A DNA stretch of 64,000 bases from Paenibacillus zeirhizosphaerae (GTDB taxonomy: Bacteria; Bacillota; Bacilli; Paenibacillales; Paenibacillaceae), in assembly GCF_030705605.1 (NCBI RefSeq), contig NZ_JAPCKK010000016.1:434001-498000 (forward strand). Direction: 5' to 3'. The translations under genes were made by a program, and so were the position numbers. The notes under the pieces are model-generated. The model did not search any database, had not been told where the DNA came from, and saw nothing but the letters and a program-made list of their open reading frames with translations. Positions 25,098 through 34,259 of the stretch are shown one piece after another. Every line of letters starts with the position of its first letter. Within the stretch, counting starts at the first letter, position 1.

Positions 25098-26072
25098 TTA
25101 TTTCGGCTGTTTCGGGAGGTTTTCACCCAAGTACGACAGAGCATTGCCGGACAACCACCTGTCCACCAGGCCTTCCGGAAAATATTTCAGCAAGAGCTCC
25201 ACCAAAGCCGGATAACAGCCGGGGTGCTCCAGCCCAATGACATGGTCTTTGATGCCATCAAAATCGGAACCAAACATAATATGCTCTGACCCGCCCAATG
25301 CGCAAATATGCTCCAAATGGCCAAGCAGGCGTTCCATGGGCGGATTTCCTTTCTCCTGCAGAAACATCGGGACAAAGGTAAGGCCAATGCGTCCGTTTCG
25401 GATAATGAGCGCCTTGATTTGTTCATCGTTTAAATTCCTCGGATGCGGAAATACCGCGCTGGCGTTGGAATGGGACGCAATCGGCGGCTGTGCGCTCTGC
25501 TCTATCACTTCCCAAAAACCATTCTCGCTTAAATGCGAGACATCCAGCAGCAATCCCAGCTCATTGCAGCGCTGAACCAACTCTCTCCCCTTGTTCGTCA
25601 GCGCTGCATTTCTCTGCTCCAATACACCATCGGCAGCCCAATTGGCAAAGTTCCAGGTTAGACCGATCACACGAATCCCCATCGCAAAACACAAATCGGC
25701 ATAGAACGGATTACCTTCCAGTCCGTCTACGCCTTCCAGAGAAAGCAGCCCCCATACATCCCGGCTGTCAGACTGTGCAATGCCCTCCGCCTGCTCACGC
25801 CAAAGCAATGTTTTCAGCATCCCCTTGGGTCCGCATATGCTTTCTTTGAATATCTGAGCCTGCCTGGCGATATGATCTATGCCCGGGTTCCCTACCTCAG
25901 CGGGTATGTATATCGCAAAGGTCTGCAGCTTTACTCCCCCTGCCTCCAGCCTGTTGCGTGTCACATCCAGGTTCGGATGATTGAAATCCATTTCGGGGTT
26001 TAGCATCATTTTACTCAGCACATCACAATGAAAATCGGCGATTGGCCAAGGTGCCTTATAGGTTGACATCAT
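25098..26072 (-). CDS. Membrane dipeptidase family (M19) metallopeptidase
   Basis: A 324-residue member of the renal dipeptidase family. Metal-site motifs are DFHCDVL near the N-terminus, SLEGVDGLEG, LDVSHLSENG, ASHSNA and GSDFDG. Such enzymes hydrolyse dipeptides, including D-amino-acid dipeptides, using two zinc ions. The bacterial version has no lipid anchor or signal. GGAG lies about eight bases before the first ATG. It is 77 bases downstream of spoVS but separated by the terminator at 26100-26135. Confidence 0.93.
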   Translation of the reverse strand: MMSTYKAPWPIADFHCDVLSKMMLNPEMDFNHPNLDVTRNRLEAGGVKLQTFAIYIPAEVGNPGIDHIARQAQIFKESICGPKGMLKTLLWREQAEGIAQSDSRDVWGLLSLEGVDGLEGNPFYADLCFAMGIRVIGLTWNFANWAADGVLEQRNAALTNKGRELVQRCNELGLLLDVSHLSENGFWEVIEQSAQPPIASHSNASAVFPHPRNLNDEQIKALIIRNGRIGLTFVPMFLQEKGNPPMERLLGHLEHICALGGSEHIMFGSDFDGIKDHVIGLEHPGCYPALVELLLKYFPEGLVDRWLSGNALSYLGENLPKQPK

Positions 26073-26099
26073 TCAAGAAACTCCTTTCATAAGCGCAAA

Positions 26100-26135
26100 A
26101 AGGCCTGTTTACAGATCAAAGATCGTAAACAGGCC
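26100..26135 (-). terminator. Terminator after spoVS
   Basis: On the minus strand AGGCCTGTTTACGATC pairs with GATCTGTAAACAGGCCT around TTT, followed by TTTTTG. Confidence 0.92.
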
Positions 26136-26149
26136 TAAACAATCCCTCG

Positions 26150-26410
26150 TTATCTTGGCTCCACAATAAGCTTTATTGCGGTACGGTCTTCTCCATCGAT
26201 CACTATATCCGTGAATGCAGGAATACAAATCAAATCCACCCCGCTAGGCGCTACAAATCCCCGGGCAATGGCTACTGCTTTAATTGCTTGATTGAGTGCA
26301 CCTGCTCCAATCGCCTGCAATTCGGCATTTCCGCGCTCACGCAAGACACCAGCCAATGCGCCGGCAACGGAGTTGGGATTGGACTTTGCTGATACTTTTA
26401 ATACTTCCAT
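26150..26410 (-). CDS. spoVS: Stage V sporulation protein S
   Basis: An 86-residue Alba-fold protein that in Bacillus is needed for coat assembly and progress of sporulation, probably binding nucleic acid. The sequence MEVLKVSAKSNPNSVAGAL is nearly invariant in the family. GGGGAGG precedes the ATG. A sigma-H-type promoter is present at 26463-26490, agreeing with known early-sporulation expression of spoVS. Confidence 0.98.
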   Translation of the reverse strand: MEVLKVSAKSNPNSVAGALAGVLRERGNAELQAIGAGALNQAIKAVAIARGFVAPSGVDLICIPAFTDIVIDGEDRTAIKLIVEPR

Positions 26411-26462
26411 AGTAAGTACCTCCCCTGGGAATATGTTGATGGTTTGATTCCACTAGTAGATG

Positions 26463-26490
26463 ATATTCGAGGGGCTACAAAAAATTCCTG
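26463..26490 (-). promoter_or_regulatory. Sigma-H promoter of spoVS
   Basis: Minus strand: AGGAATT (26489-26483), then GAATAT (26468-26463) with about 12 bases between the extended elements, a close match to the sigma-H consensus (AGGAATT, GAAT). Confidence 0.72.
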
Positions 26491-26529
26491 CTTTCTGGAA
26501 AATATATTTTGACGGCGGCGCGTTCTGGA

Positions 26530-27321
26530 TCAATCCATGCGCCATTCATCCTCTTTCAACCGTATTTTCTCCATTTTCCGGGCCTTGCCTTCATCATTCA
26601 ATTCCACAAACAAGGCATGAAAATGCCATTTGCCATTATCCACCTGAAAGCGGACAGGCAGTTGCGTTTTAAACTTGCGCAAAACGGCCTCTCTTTCCAT
26701 GCCGAGGATGCCTTCGCGCGGCCCCACCATCCCGACATCCGTCTGATAAGCGGTTCCTTGCGGCAAAATCGTATCATCATTGCTCTGCACATGTGTATGC
26801 GTGCCCACCACGATCGATGCCCGTCCATCGAGATGCCAGCCCATGGCGATTTTCTCCGATGTCGCTTCTGCGTGGAAATCGACAAGGATATGCTTGTGCT
26901 TCCGCCGCAGCTCGTCTACAATCTCATCCGCGACACGGAACGGACAATCGATGGCTGGCAGGAAGGTCCTTCCTTGCAGGTTGACAATGGCCAGCTCTTT
27001 GCCACCTGAACGCACGATCGTATATCCGAGGCCAGGTGTTCCCGGTGGAAAGTTGGCTGGTCTAATCAGCCTCGGTTCATCATCGATGAACTCAAAGATC
27101 TCCTTGTTATCCCAGGTGTGATTCCCCATGGTAATGCCATGAACACCCCAGTCGAAAAACTCCCTCGCGATGGATGCCGTAATTCCCCGGCCCGAGGCGG
27201 CATTTTCTCCATTAACAATAATAAAGTGGGGCTTGAATTTTTCCTTCAGAAAGGGAAGATTCTCCCTCAGAGCCTTTCTGCCTACGCTCCCTACAATATC
27301 TCCTATAAATAAAACGTTGAT
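26530..27321 (-). CDS. ymdB: YmdB cyclic-nucleotide phosphodiesterase
   Basis: A calcineurin-like metallophosphoesterase that cleaves 2',3'-cyclic nucleotides and affects RNase Y-linked gene expression and biofilm choice in Bacillus. Metal-site motifs are FIGDIVG, NGENAASGRG, GNHTWDN and GTHTHVQ. The body length (about 263 residues) is normal. The start is problematic: AGGAGG is followed seven bases later by ATC at 27321, and homologs start exactly at this position with Met. No ATG, GTG or TTG is in frame there. The longer reading frame from 27414 is unlikely because it runs through the rny terminator. Confidence 0.9.
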   Translation of the reverse strand: MNVLFIGDIVGSVGRKALRENLPFLKEKFKPHFIIVNGENAASGRGITASIAREFFDWGVHGITMGNHTWDNKEIFEFIDDEPRLIRPANFPPGTPGLGYTIVRSGGKELAIVNLQGRTFLPAIDCPFRVADEIVDELRRKHKHILVDFHAEATSEKIAMGWHLDGRASIVVGTHTHVQSNDDTILPQGTAYQTDVGMVGPREGILGMEREAVLRKFKTQLPVRFQVDNGKWHFHALFVELNDEGKARKMEKIRLKEDEWRMD

Positions 27322-27378
27322 TTCAATTCCTCCTAACCAGCTCCGCTGAAAATGTATACATTGCTTTAATCTTAATGA

Positions 27379-27407
27379 AAAATGGCCCCAGCGGGGGCCA
27401 CTTTTCA
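27379..27407 (-). terminator. Terminator of rny
   Basis: Minus strand AAAAGTGGCCCC and GGGGCCATTTTT pair around CGCT and end in T. It lies just 11 bases after the rny coding end, inside the unsupported upstream extension of ymdB. Confidence 0.85.
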
Positions 27408-27417
27408 TATTCATATC

Positions 27418-28959
27418 TTATTTTGCATATTCAACCGCACGGGTTTCCCGAATAACGGTTACTTTAATATGCCCAGGATAATCAAGCTCGTTTTCAATCG
27501 TCTTGGTAATATCACGCGCCAATCGGAACGCTTCGGCATCATCCACTTTTTCCGGCTGCACCATCACGCGGACTTCACGCCCGGCCTGAATGGCATAGGA
27601 TTTCTCAACACCTTCAAAAGATTCGGAGATGGCCTCCAGCTTCTCCAGACGTCTGATATACGTTTCCAGTGTTTCTCTTCTTGCTCCCGGTCTTGCAGCG
27701 GACAATGCATCTGCCGCTCCGACTAGCATGGCAATAACAGAAGTTGCTTCCGCATCACCGTGATGGGAGGCAATACTGTTGATAACCACTGGATGCTCTT
27801 TGTATTTCTTCGCCAGTTCCACGCCAATTTCGACATGTGATCCTTCCACTTCGTGATCCAGCGCTTTCCCGATGTCATGCAGAAGGCCAGCACGTCTCGC
27901 CAACACAACATCTTCACCCAATTCTCCGGCCATCAAGCCTGCCAAGTACGCCACTTCCATGGAGTGCTTAAGCACATTCTGACCATAGCTTGTACGGAAC
28001 TTGAGACGTCCGAGAATTTTGATTAAATCCGGGTGCAGGCTGTGTACTCCCACTTCAAAGGTGGCCTGTTCACCGTATTCTCTAATCCGTTCATCAACTT
28101 CCTTGCGGGATTTCTCCACCATTTCTTCGATTCGAGCCGGGTGAATACGCCCGTCAGCGACAAGTTTCTCCAAAGCGGTACGCGCAATTTCACGGCGGAT
28201 TGGATCAAATCCGGATAAGATTACAGCCTCCGGCGTATCATCGATAATGAGGTCAATGCCCGTAAGGGTCTCAAGCGCACGGATGTTACGGCCTTCACGT
28301 CCGATAATGCGCCCTTTCATTTCTTCGTTCGGCAGAGTGACTACGGACACTGTCGTTTCGGCCACATGGTCAGCGGCACAACGCTGAATCGCCAGTGTAA
28401 TGATTTCACGGGATTTCTTGTCCGCTTCCTCTTTGGCCTGCTGCTCGATTTCTTTGATCATCTGAGCCGTTTCATGACGAACCTCTTGCTCTACGTTAGA
28501 CAATATGATGCTTCTGGCATCTTCCATCGTAAGATTGGAAATTCGCTCCAGTTCCGACACTTGGCTTTTGTAGATCAACTCAATTTGCTGCTGAGTTTCA
28601 TCAATTCTCTTCTCTTTGTTAGCCACTTGTTCTTCTTTTCGTTCCAGTGATTCTATTTTTTTATCCAGCGATTCTTCCTTTTGCAGCAGTCGTCGTTCCT
28701 GCCGTTGAATTTCATTCCGACGTTCACGAGTTTCTTTTTCAGCTTCGTTACGGATGCGATGGACTTCGTCTTTCGCTTCCAGTACCGTTTCTTTTTTCAG
28801 TGCTTCTGCCTCTTTCTTCGCGTTCTCCACGATTTGCACGGCAGCCTGCTCCGCACTGGAAATTTTAGCTTCTGCAATAGATTTGCGAATAAAATAACCA
28901 ATCCCGAACCCAAAGAATAACGCGGCTACAACGAGAATGATCGAGATTCCAGGACTCAT
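27418..28959 (-). CDS. rny: Ribonuclease Y
   Basis: A 513-residue membrane-anchored endoribonuclease that starts mRNA decay. The N-terminal transmembrane helix ([18 protein letters not shown]) is followed by a long Glu/Lys-rich coiled coil (about 30-200), a KH domain ([14 protein letters not shown]) and an HD domain with [12 protein letters not shown]. The ATG at 28959 has AGGAGG eight bases upstream; the GTG at 28968 lies directly after it. It pairs functionally with RicA encoded 5 kb downstream. Confidence 0.97.
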   Translation of the reverse strand: MSPGISIILVVAALFFGFGIGYFIRKSIAEAKISSAEQAAVQIVENAKKEAEALKKETVLEAKDEVHRIRNEAEKETRERRNEIQRQERRLLQKEESLDKKIESLERKEEQVANKEKRIDETQQQIELIYKSQVSELERISNLTMEDARSIILSNVEQEVRHETAQMIKEIEQQAKEEADKKSREIITLAIQRCAADHVAETTVSVVTLPNEEMKGRIIGREGRNIRALETLTGIDLIIDDTPEAVILSGFDPIRREIARTALEKLVADGRIHPARIEEMVEKSRKEVDERIREYGEQATFEVGVHSLHPDLIKILGRLKFRTSYGQNVLKHSMEVAYLAGLMAGELGEDVVLARRAGLLHDIGKALDHEVEGSHVEIGVELAKKYKEHPVVINSIASHHGDAEATSVIAMLVGAADALSAARPGARRETLETYIRRLEKLEAISESFEGVEKSYAIQAGREVRVMVQPEKVDDAEAFRLARDITKTIENELDYPGHIKVTVIRETRAVEYAK

Positions 28960-29262
28960 ACTGTTCACCTCCTCGTTGGTTCCTCCAAGGCATTCCTTGG
29001 GACTTGTTCAGTTGTCATCATTACGCTTCAATCAATGTGAACATGCTTCCACATGTACAATACCGCCTTAAGGCGGCTTCACTTGTTATGGGCGATAGGA
29101 ATCAGGCCTAGCCGTCCCCTTTTTTGGAAGGAAAAAGAGGGCATGCACAAGACGCGGATTCATGTCCATTTTATTATTTGACAATCCGCATTGTCAAGAG
29201 AAGGCAAACGTACATACGTCTTCATTCCTTTAGTTCTGGGAAGAACAGCATGGACAATTGAT
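28960..29262. other. rny upstream region with hairpins, no gene
   Basis: Between recX and rny there are short perfect stems, GCCGCCTTAAGGCGG-type near 29075 and CCAAGG/CCTTGG near 28990, but no U-tract terminator and no coding frame I can support. Confidence 0.55.
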
Positions 29263-30000
29263 CTAATCCCAAAACATTTCGTCTTCTTCTGCTTCCAGGC
29301 CTGCTTGATCATTACGCAGCAAAGACTGAAGAACTCTGCGAGTAACTTCACTGGAATAACCTCGCCTTATTAAAAATGAATAGGTTTTGCGCTTTTTTTC
29401 AATCACTTCACCACGCATCTGCTTCCACTTCTTCTGCCCTGCCTGAAGTGCACTCTCCCACTCTTCCGTCTCGCTAATTTCACCAAGTGCTTCGGCAATG
29501 ACCAACTTATCCACGCCCTTTTGCCGAAGTTCCTGCCTGATCCACAGCTTCCCTTTGCTCTGACCAGATATGCGCTGTCGTGCCCACTGCCTGGCATACA
29601 GCTCATCATCTACCAGCTTTTCTTTCTCCAGACGATCCAAAGTTTCGTCAATGACAGCCGGCTCCAGTTCCTTCTCACCCAAACGCCGCGAAAGCTCCTG
29701 ACGCGTGCGAGGTTTGCGTGCCAAATACTGCAACGACAGGACATAGGCCCGCTGCCTCTCATCTGCAATGATAATGTCCGATAGCTCACTCTTATTGAAG
29801 AATGACCCCTTGGTCATCCTGTATTTAATCATGACATCCTCGAGAACGGATAACGAGTACGGTCCGAAGTATATAATGTACCTGCCCCGCATGCCTCGCT
29901 TCCCCTGCTCTACTTTGGTGATTTCAAGCTCCACCCCGGCGGGAAAATGGCCAATGCCCTGCTGAATATTATGCTCCTCTTCTATCGGCTCATGCTTCAT
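29263..30000 (-). CDS. recX: Regulatory protein RecX
   Basis: A 245-residue three-helix-repeat protein that binds inside RecA filaments and inhibits their function. The tandem repeats are visible as YLARKPRTRQELSRRL, then LVDDELYARQWARQR, and IRRGYSSEVTRRVL. It starts 78 bases downstream of the recA terminator, the typical recA-recX order. Length is in the range of Firmicutes RecX (about 200-270). Confidence 0.95.
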   Translation of the reverse strand: MKHEPIEEEHNIQQGIGHFPAGVELEITKVEQGKRGMRGRYIIYFGPYSLSVLEDVMIKYRMTKGSFFNKSELSDIIIADERQRAYVLSLQYLARKPRTRQELSRRLGEKELEPAVIDETLDRLEKEKLVDDELYARQWARQRISGQSKGKLWIRQELRQKGVDKLVIAEALGEISETEEWESALQAGQKKWKQMRGEVIEKKRKTYSFLIRRGYSSEVTRRVLQSLLRNDQAGLEAEEDEMFWD

Positions 30001-30071
30001 TTCTGAAAGTTCCTCTCTTAGTCCACAAGGTAAAATGCCCCGTCGCTCCCCTTGTTAGTGCTCTGATGAAC

Positions 30072-30118
30072 AAAAAGGTCGAAAACAGGGAAGCAAGTTC
30101 CCCTGTCCTCGACCTTTA
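30072..30118 (-). terminator. Terminator after recA
   Basis: Minus strand AAAGGTCGAGGACAGGG pairs with CCCTGTTTTCGACCTTT around GAACTTGCTT, followed by TTG. It separates recA from recX. Confidence 0.9.
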
Positions 30119-30133
30119 TCAACCCACTGATTC

Positions 30134-31195
30134 CTATTCCAACTCAAGCAGTTCTTGCTCTTCTTTGGCTTCCTTCGCAAGCTGCTCAGCGCTCGGTGCT
30201 TCAACTGTTGTAACCAGATTGCTTGCAACCCGAATTTTTTGTTCAATCGCATTGGCCATGTTCGTATTTTCTTTAAGGAACTGCTTCGCGTTCTCACGGC
30301 CTTGACCAAGACGATCTCCCTCATAGGAATACCAGGCACCGCTCTTATCTACGATATCAAGCTCAGTACCTATATCGATCAGGCTGCCCTCTTTGGAAAT
30401 GCCTTCACCATACATGATGTCGACCTCGGCTTGTTTGAAAGGAGGAGCCACTTTATTTTTAACAACTTTAATCCGGGTTCGATTACCCACGATGTCGTTG
30501 CCTATTTTTAAGCTTTCTACCCGACGTACATCCAGCCGGACTGTCGAGTAAAACTTCAATGCGCGGCCGCCTGGCGTTGTTTCCGGGTTGCCAAACATAA
30601 CACCGACTTTCTCACGCAACTGGTTGATGAAGATCGCAATTGTCTTGGATTTGTTAATGGCACCGGAAAGCTTACGCAGAGCCTGGGACATCAAGCGTGC
30701 CTGCAGACCCACGTGCGAATCTCCCATCTCCCCTTCAATTTCAGCTTTTGGTACGAGAGCCGCTACCGAGTCAATAACAATGATATCCACCGCACCGCTG
30801 CGGACGAGCGCTTCAGCAATCTCCAACGCCTGCTCACCTGTGTCCGGCTGGGAAAGCAGCAGCTCGTCAATGTTAACGCCCAGTTTGCTTGCATATGAAG
30901 GATCTAGAGCATGCTCTGCATCGATGAATGCAGCCTGTCCGCCTGTTTTCTGCACCTCGGCAATCGCATGCAATGCTACTGTCGTTTTACCTGAAGATTC
31001 CGGTCCGTATATTTCAATAATGCGGCCTCTTGGAAAACCGCCAGTTCCTAACGCAATATCCAGTGCAATCGATCCACTGGGAATCGTTTCCACTTGCATA
31101 TGAGTCGATTCGCCCAGCTTCATGATTGAACCTTTACCAAACTGCTTTTCTATTTGACGGAGCGCCATATCCAGCGCAGCGCGACGATCTGACAA
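30134..31195 (-). CDS. recA: Recombinase RecA
   Basis: A 353-residue DNA strand-exchange protein. Walker A is GPESSGKTT, with the Walker B segment [10 protein letters not shown] and the L2 loop region [19 protein letters not shown]. The start codon is a TTG at 31195 (TTGTCAGATCG), aligning with MSDR of homologs and preceded by AAGGATG. Under DNA damage it promotes LexA self-cleavage; a LexA box and promoter lie upstream at 31227-31278. Length agrees with Firmicutes RecA. Confidence 0.98.
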   Translation of the reverse strand: MSDRRAALDMALRQIEKQFGKGSIMKLGESTHMQVETIPSGSIALDIALGTGGFPRGRIIEIYGPESSGKTTVALHAIAEVQKTGGQAAFIDAEHALDPSYASKLGVNIDELLLSQPDTGEQALEIAEALVRSGAVDIIVIDSVAALVPKAEIEGEMGDSHVGLQARLMSQALRKLSGAINKSKTIAIFINQLREKVGVMFGNPETTPGGRALKFYSTVRLDVRRVESLKIGNDIVGNRTRIKVVKNKVAPPFKQAEVDIMYGEGISKEGSLIDIGTELDIVDKSGAWYSYEGDRLGQGRENAKQFLKENTNMANAIEQKIRVASNLVTTVEAPSAEQLAKEAKEEQELLELE

Positions 31196-31226
31196 TTAGC
31201 TCACATCCTTCATTGTTTATAATATA

Positions 31227-31278
31227 ATAATACTCTGTTTGGACAGGTTTGCCAAGCATTTTTTCGAACATACATTCG
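31227..31278 (-). promoter_or_regulatory. recA promoter and LexA (SOS) box
   Basis: Minus strand: TTGGCA (31255-31250), 17 bases, TATTAT (31232-31227). Upstream at 31278-31265 CGAATGTATGTTCG differs by one base from the CGAAC-N4-GTTCG LexA box. recA should therefore be damage-inducible and autoregulated through LexA. Confidence 0.83.
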
Positions 31279-31353
31279 TTTTTTTTTATTCCAGCCGGAT
31301 AGAGCGACAACTGCCGATCAAGCCACAGAAAGCTTATTCTTGCCTCAGCTCAA

Positions 31354-31394
31354 CAAAAAAAGAACCGTTGGCAAGTTCTTTGCCACGGTTCTTC
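31354..31394 (-). terminator. Terminator after cinA
   Basis: Minus strand AAGAACCGTGGCAAAG pairs with CTTGCCAACGGTTCTT around AA and is followed by TTTTTG. Confidence 0.88.
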
Positions 31395-31411
31395 CGTGTA
31401 ATTCCATTATA

Positions 31412-32677
31412 TCATTCTTTTTCATTTTCAACAAGCCTGCGCCATAGTCTGTACAAAATGGCTTTAGCCGAGCGGATTCGGATCGTCTCCCGGTTCCCAT
31501 TCAGTCGCAGCTCATGGATTTCCGTCTCTTTGCCACGCTCCGCTATCCCGATATAGACAAGCCCTACAGGCTTATGCTCGGAATAACCCGGACCCGCTAC
31601 GCCGGTGATCGATAGCCCGAAGTCGCTATCCATAATCATTCTGACCTGCTCTGCGAGCACTCCCGCCACTTCCTGGCTTACCGCACCCGGACAGTTCTCT
31701 CCCTCAAGGTAATCATGAGGCACATTCAACAGCTTCTCCTTGATCTCGTTGGAATAACAGACGATTCCGCCTTTGAAAGTAGCAGCACTGCCAGGTATGG
31801 AGGTAAGCATCTCCATAACAAGACCGCCGGTACAGCTTTCCGCTGCGCTCACCGTCAGCCCCAGCCTGCTCATCCCTTCCACGATGACTTTTTCGAGCGG
31901 CACATCTTCACTGGCGTACAAATGCTCCGACAAACGCTGCTGTATCTGAGCCTCCATAGCATCCAGCTTGACCAAGGCCACGCTCTCGCTTGTCGCCTTC
32001 GTAGATACCCTGATCGTCACTTCTCCCTCTTTGGCATAAGGAGCTATCGTCGGATCGCTCTGCTTCTCGATGAGATCGATCAGCCTGGTTTCGAGCGCTG
32101 ATTCGCCGATACCTGCAAACTTCAGCATTTTTGAGTAAATGGCCATTTCGCTACCGCCTAATGCGTGCTGGAGAAGCCAGGGCTTCGCCTCCTGCTCAAA
32201 CATCGGCTTTAATTCCTTGGGGGGACCCGGAAGAATCACATAATACTTCCCTTCCTGCACAAGCGCATTGCCTACAGCCAGTCCGGTTTCATTCTTGAGC
32301 GGCGTTGCCCCGTCGATCGTCAATGCCTGACGGCGGTTGTTCTCCGTCATTTCAACACCGCGTTCTCTGAAGAAACCTTCGATTTTATCCATCGATAGTC
32401 TATCGATATGCAGTTCGCGTCCCAGCACGGAGGCTATCGCATCCTTGGTCAGATCGTCCTGTGTTGGCCCCAGGCCTCCGGAGAACAGAATAATGTCCGC
32501 GCGTCTCTGTGCCGCTTTTACCGCCTCCTGGAGGCGCATCATGTTGTCCCCTACCACGGTTTGAAAATATACATCCACCCCGATCGACGCCAGCTCCTGG
32601 GACAGATACTGGGCGTTTGTATTCACAATTTGCCCCAATAACAATTCAGTACCTACTGCAATAATCTCTGCCTTCAT
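31412..32677 (-). CDS. cinA: CinA-like nicotinamide-nucleotide amidase / competence-damage protein
   Basis: A 421-residue two-domain protein. The N-terminal MoCF domain (MKAEIIAVGTELLLGQ, FSGGLGPTQDD) has the COG1058 ADP-ribose pyrophosphatase fold; the C-terminal PncC domain carries VSAAESCTGGL and VAGPGY, the catalytic Ser/Thr region for nicotinamide mononucleotide deamidation. It is upstream of recA, its usual place, and in many competent bacteria it is co-expressed with it; a terminator separates them here. The ATG at 32677 has GGAGGGG seven bases upstream. Confidence 0.95.
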   Translation of the reverse strand: MKAEIIAVGTELLLGQIVNTNAQYLSQELASIGVDVYFQTVVGDNMMRLQEAVKAAQRRADIILFSGGLGPTQDDLTKDAIASVLGRELHIDRLSMDKIEGFFRERGVEMTENNRRQALTIDGATPLKNETGLAVGNALVQEGKYYVILPGPPKELKPMFEQEAKPWLLQHALGGSEMAIYSKMLKFAGIGESALETRLIDLIEKQSDPTIAPYAKEGEVTIRVSTKATSESVALVKLDAMEAQIQQRLSEHLYASEDVPLEKVIVEGMSRLGLTVSAAESCTGGLVMEMLTSIPGSAATFKGGIVCYSNEIKEKLLNVPHDYLEGENCPGAVSQEVAGVLAEQVRMIMDSDFGLSITGVAGPGYSEHKPVGLVYIGIAERGKETEIHELRLNGNRETIRIRSAKAILYRLWRRLVENEKE

Positions 32678-32723
32678 ATCGACGCCCCTCCACATCAATT
32701 AAGTATCGTCACCCACTGCTTCA

Positions 32724-32757
32724 TAAAGAAAAAGCAATAGGCAGTCCCATTGCTTTA
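32724..32757 (-). terminator. Terminator of pgsA
   Basis: Minus strand AAAGCAAT pairs with ATTGCTTT around GGGACTGCCT, followed by TTCTTT, 28 bases after the stop. Confidence 0.8.
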
Positions 32758-32784
32758 GTCTTCCCCTCCAAGACATCCTATGTA

Positions 32785-33372
32785 TCAAGCATTGGAGGAA
32801 TGAAGCAGGTGCTTATTCTTTACGAAATAGTCATACCCTGAATAAATGGTAATGATAGCAGCCGCCCAAATCGCGATTTGATCAAACGGAAGCCCCATAA
32901 ATACAAAAGGGAAATTGTTGATCAGTAAAGCTACGATAGCCACGATCTGTATGACCGTTTTTAGCTTGCCCCAATTGCTCGCAGCCACTACGGAACCATC
33001 AAGCAGCGCAATCTGACGCAGTCCGGTGACAGCGAACTCTCGGCTTACGATAACTACGGCAACCCAGGAATCCAGCTTGCCCATCTCCACTAGAGAAATG
33101 AGCACCGCAGTAACGAGCAGCTTGTCTGCCAGCGGGTCGAGAAGCTTGCCCAAATTGGTAACCAGATTGTGCTTGCGGGCCAAATATCCATCAATACCGT
33201 CCGTGCTTGCAGCCACGATAAAAATAAGCGCAGCAAGCAACTGGTTGAAAGGCAGACTGAATTCTCCCCATTGAAGCGGTTCGGGGTAGAAGTCAAATTT
33301 CACCAGCAGACAGATCATCATGAGCGGAATGAGGCAAATCCGTGCCAGTGTAATTTTGTTGGGTAAATTCAC
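32785..33372 (-). CDS. pgsA: CDP-diacylglycerol-glycerol-3-phosphate 3-phosphatidyltransferase
   Basis: A 195-residue integral membrane enzyme that makes phosphatidylglycerol phosphate. The CDP-alcohol phosphotransferase motif is DGIDGYLARKHN followed by GKLLDPLADK, giving the DG-x2-AR-x8-G-x3-D-x3-D pattern. About six hydrophobic segments fit the family. The start is a GTG at 33372 (NLPNKITLARI in homologs follows Met), with GAGAGG upstream. Confidence 0.95.
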   Translation of the reverse strand: MNLPNKITLARICLIPLMMICLLVKFDFYPEPLQWGEFSLPFNQLLAALIFIVAASTDGIDGYLARKHNLVTNLGKLLDPLADKLLVTAVLISLVEMGKLDSWVAVVIVSREFAVTGLRQIALLDGSVVAASNWGKLKTVIQIVAIVALLINNFPFVFMGLPFDQIAIWAAAIITIYSGYDYFVKNKHLLHSSNA

Positions 33373-33540
33373 AGTACACCTCTCCCCTGACAATTCTTAA
33401 ATACGTCGACACTATGTACTTCGAAACGGCGTCATCGCCAAGGCTTATCCGCGTATCGATTACAAGTATAATATACGCCTGAAACACGTGTCAAAGCAGG
33501 TCGTACCGGCAAAGGGGCATGCTCCAGCAGAGTATAGAAA

Positions 33541-33582
33541 ACAAAACCTCCGGCACAGCCGTATGTACGGTACACCAGAGGA
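33541..33582 (-). terminator. Terminator after yajQ
   Basis: Minus strand CCTCTGG pairs with CCGGAGG enclosing a second stem (ACCGTA/TACGGC region) and runs into TTTTG, just after the yajQ stop. Confidence 0.75.
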
Positions 33583-33587
33583 AAGTC

Positions 33588-34079
33588 TTACTTAAAGTTT
33601 GTGAACTGGAGGTCGAGTGAAAGGTCCGCTTTGCGCAGCATCTGCATAACCTCCTGAAGGTCATTTTTACTTTTGCCTGTCACACGAATCTGATCTCCCT
33701 GAATCTGACTCTTCACCTTCAGTTTGGAATCGCGTATCAGAATGTTGATCTTTTTTGCATTTTCCTGGTCGATGCCTTGCTTGAAGGACACCTTTTGACG
33801 GACGCTTCCCATCGAAGCAGGCTCCAGCTTGCCGTAATCCATATTTTTGACAGCAAGACCGCGTTTGATCATTTTGGATTTCAAAATGTCAATAACCGCG
33901 TTCAGCTTATATTCGTCGTCTGACGCGATCGTCAGAGCATCCTTTTCCAGTTTGAGGCTGCTTTTGCTGTCTTTGAAATCAAAGCGTGTTTCGATTTCGC
34001 GCTCCGTCTGATTTACGGCATTTGCAAGCTCCTGCATATCCATTTTGGAAACAATGTCGAATGAATTTTCTGAAGCCAT
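33588..34079 (-). CDS. yajQ: YajQ-family cyclic-di-GMP/nucleotide-binding protein
   Basis: A 163-residue DUF520 protein with two ferredoxin-like domains. It starts MASENSFDIVSKMDMQEL and ends ADLSLDLQFTNFK, both near-invariant in the family. Members bind nucleotides or RNA, and some bind cyclic di-GMP; the role in Firmicutes is unknown. It has its own terminator and is probably monocistronic. Confidence 0.95.
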   Translation of the reverse strand: MASENSFDIVSKMDMQELANAVNQTEREIETRFDFKDSKSSLKLEKDALTIASDDEYKLNAVIDILKSKMIKRGLAVKNMDYGKLEPASMGSVRQKVSFKQGIDQENAKKINILIRDSKLKVKSQIQGDQIRVTGKSKNDLQEVMQMLRKADLSLDLQFTNFK

Positions 34080-34153
34080 TTCGTCACATTCCTTTCGGAA
34101 GAAAGTTCAAACATTAATTATATGGAAAAGCTGCCCAAAAGTCTAATTTTCGT

Positions 34154-34197
34154 GAAAAAAGGTGTTTTTTCACGGGCTCGCCCGAAAAAAACACCTG
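34154..34197 (-). terminator. Terminator after the RodZ-like gene
   Basis: Minus strand AGGTGTTTTTTTCGGG pairs with CCCGTGAAAAAACACCT around CGAG, then TTTTT. Confidence 0.9.
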
Positions 34198-34259
34198 GAT
34201 ACAACATAGCTGCTTCATTCGGAGAGTTGAACAGGTTCATCCTCCCTCACTGTCAGGCA

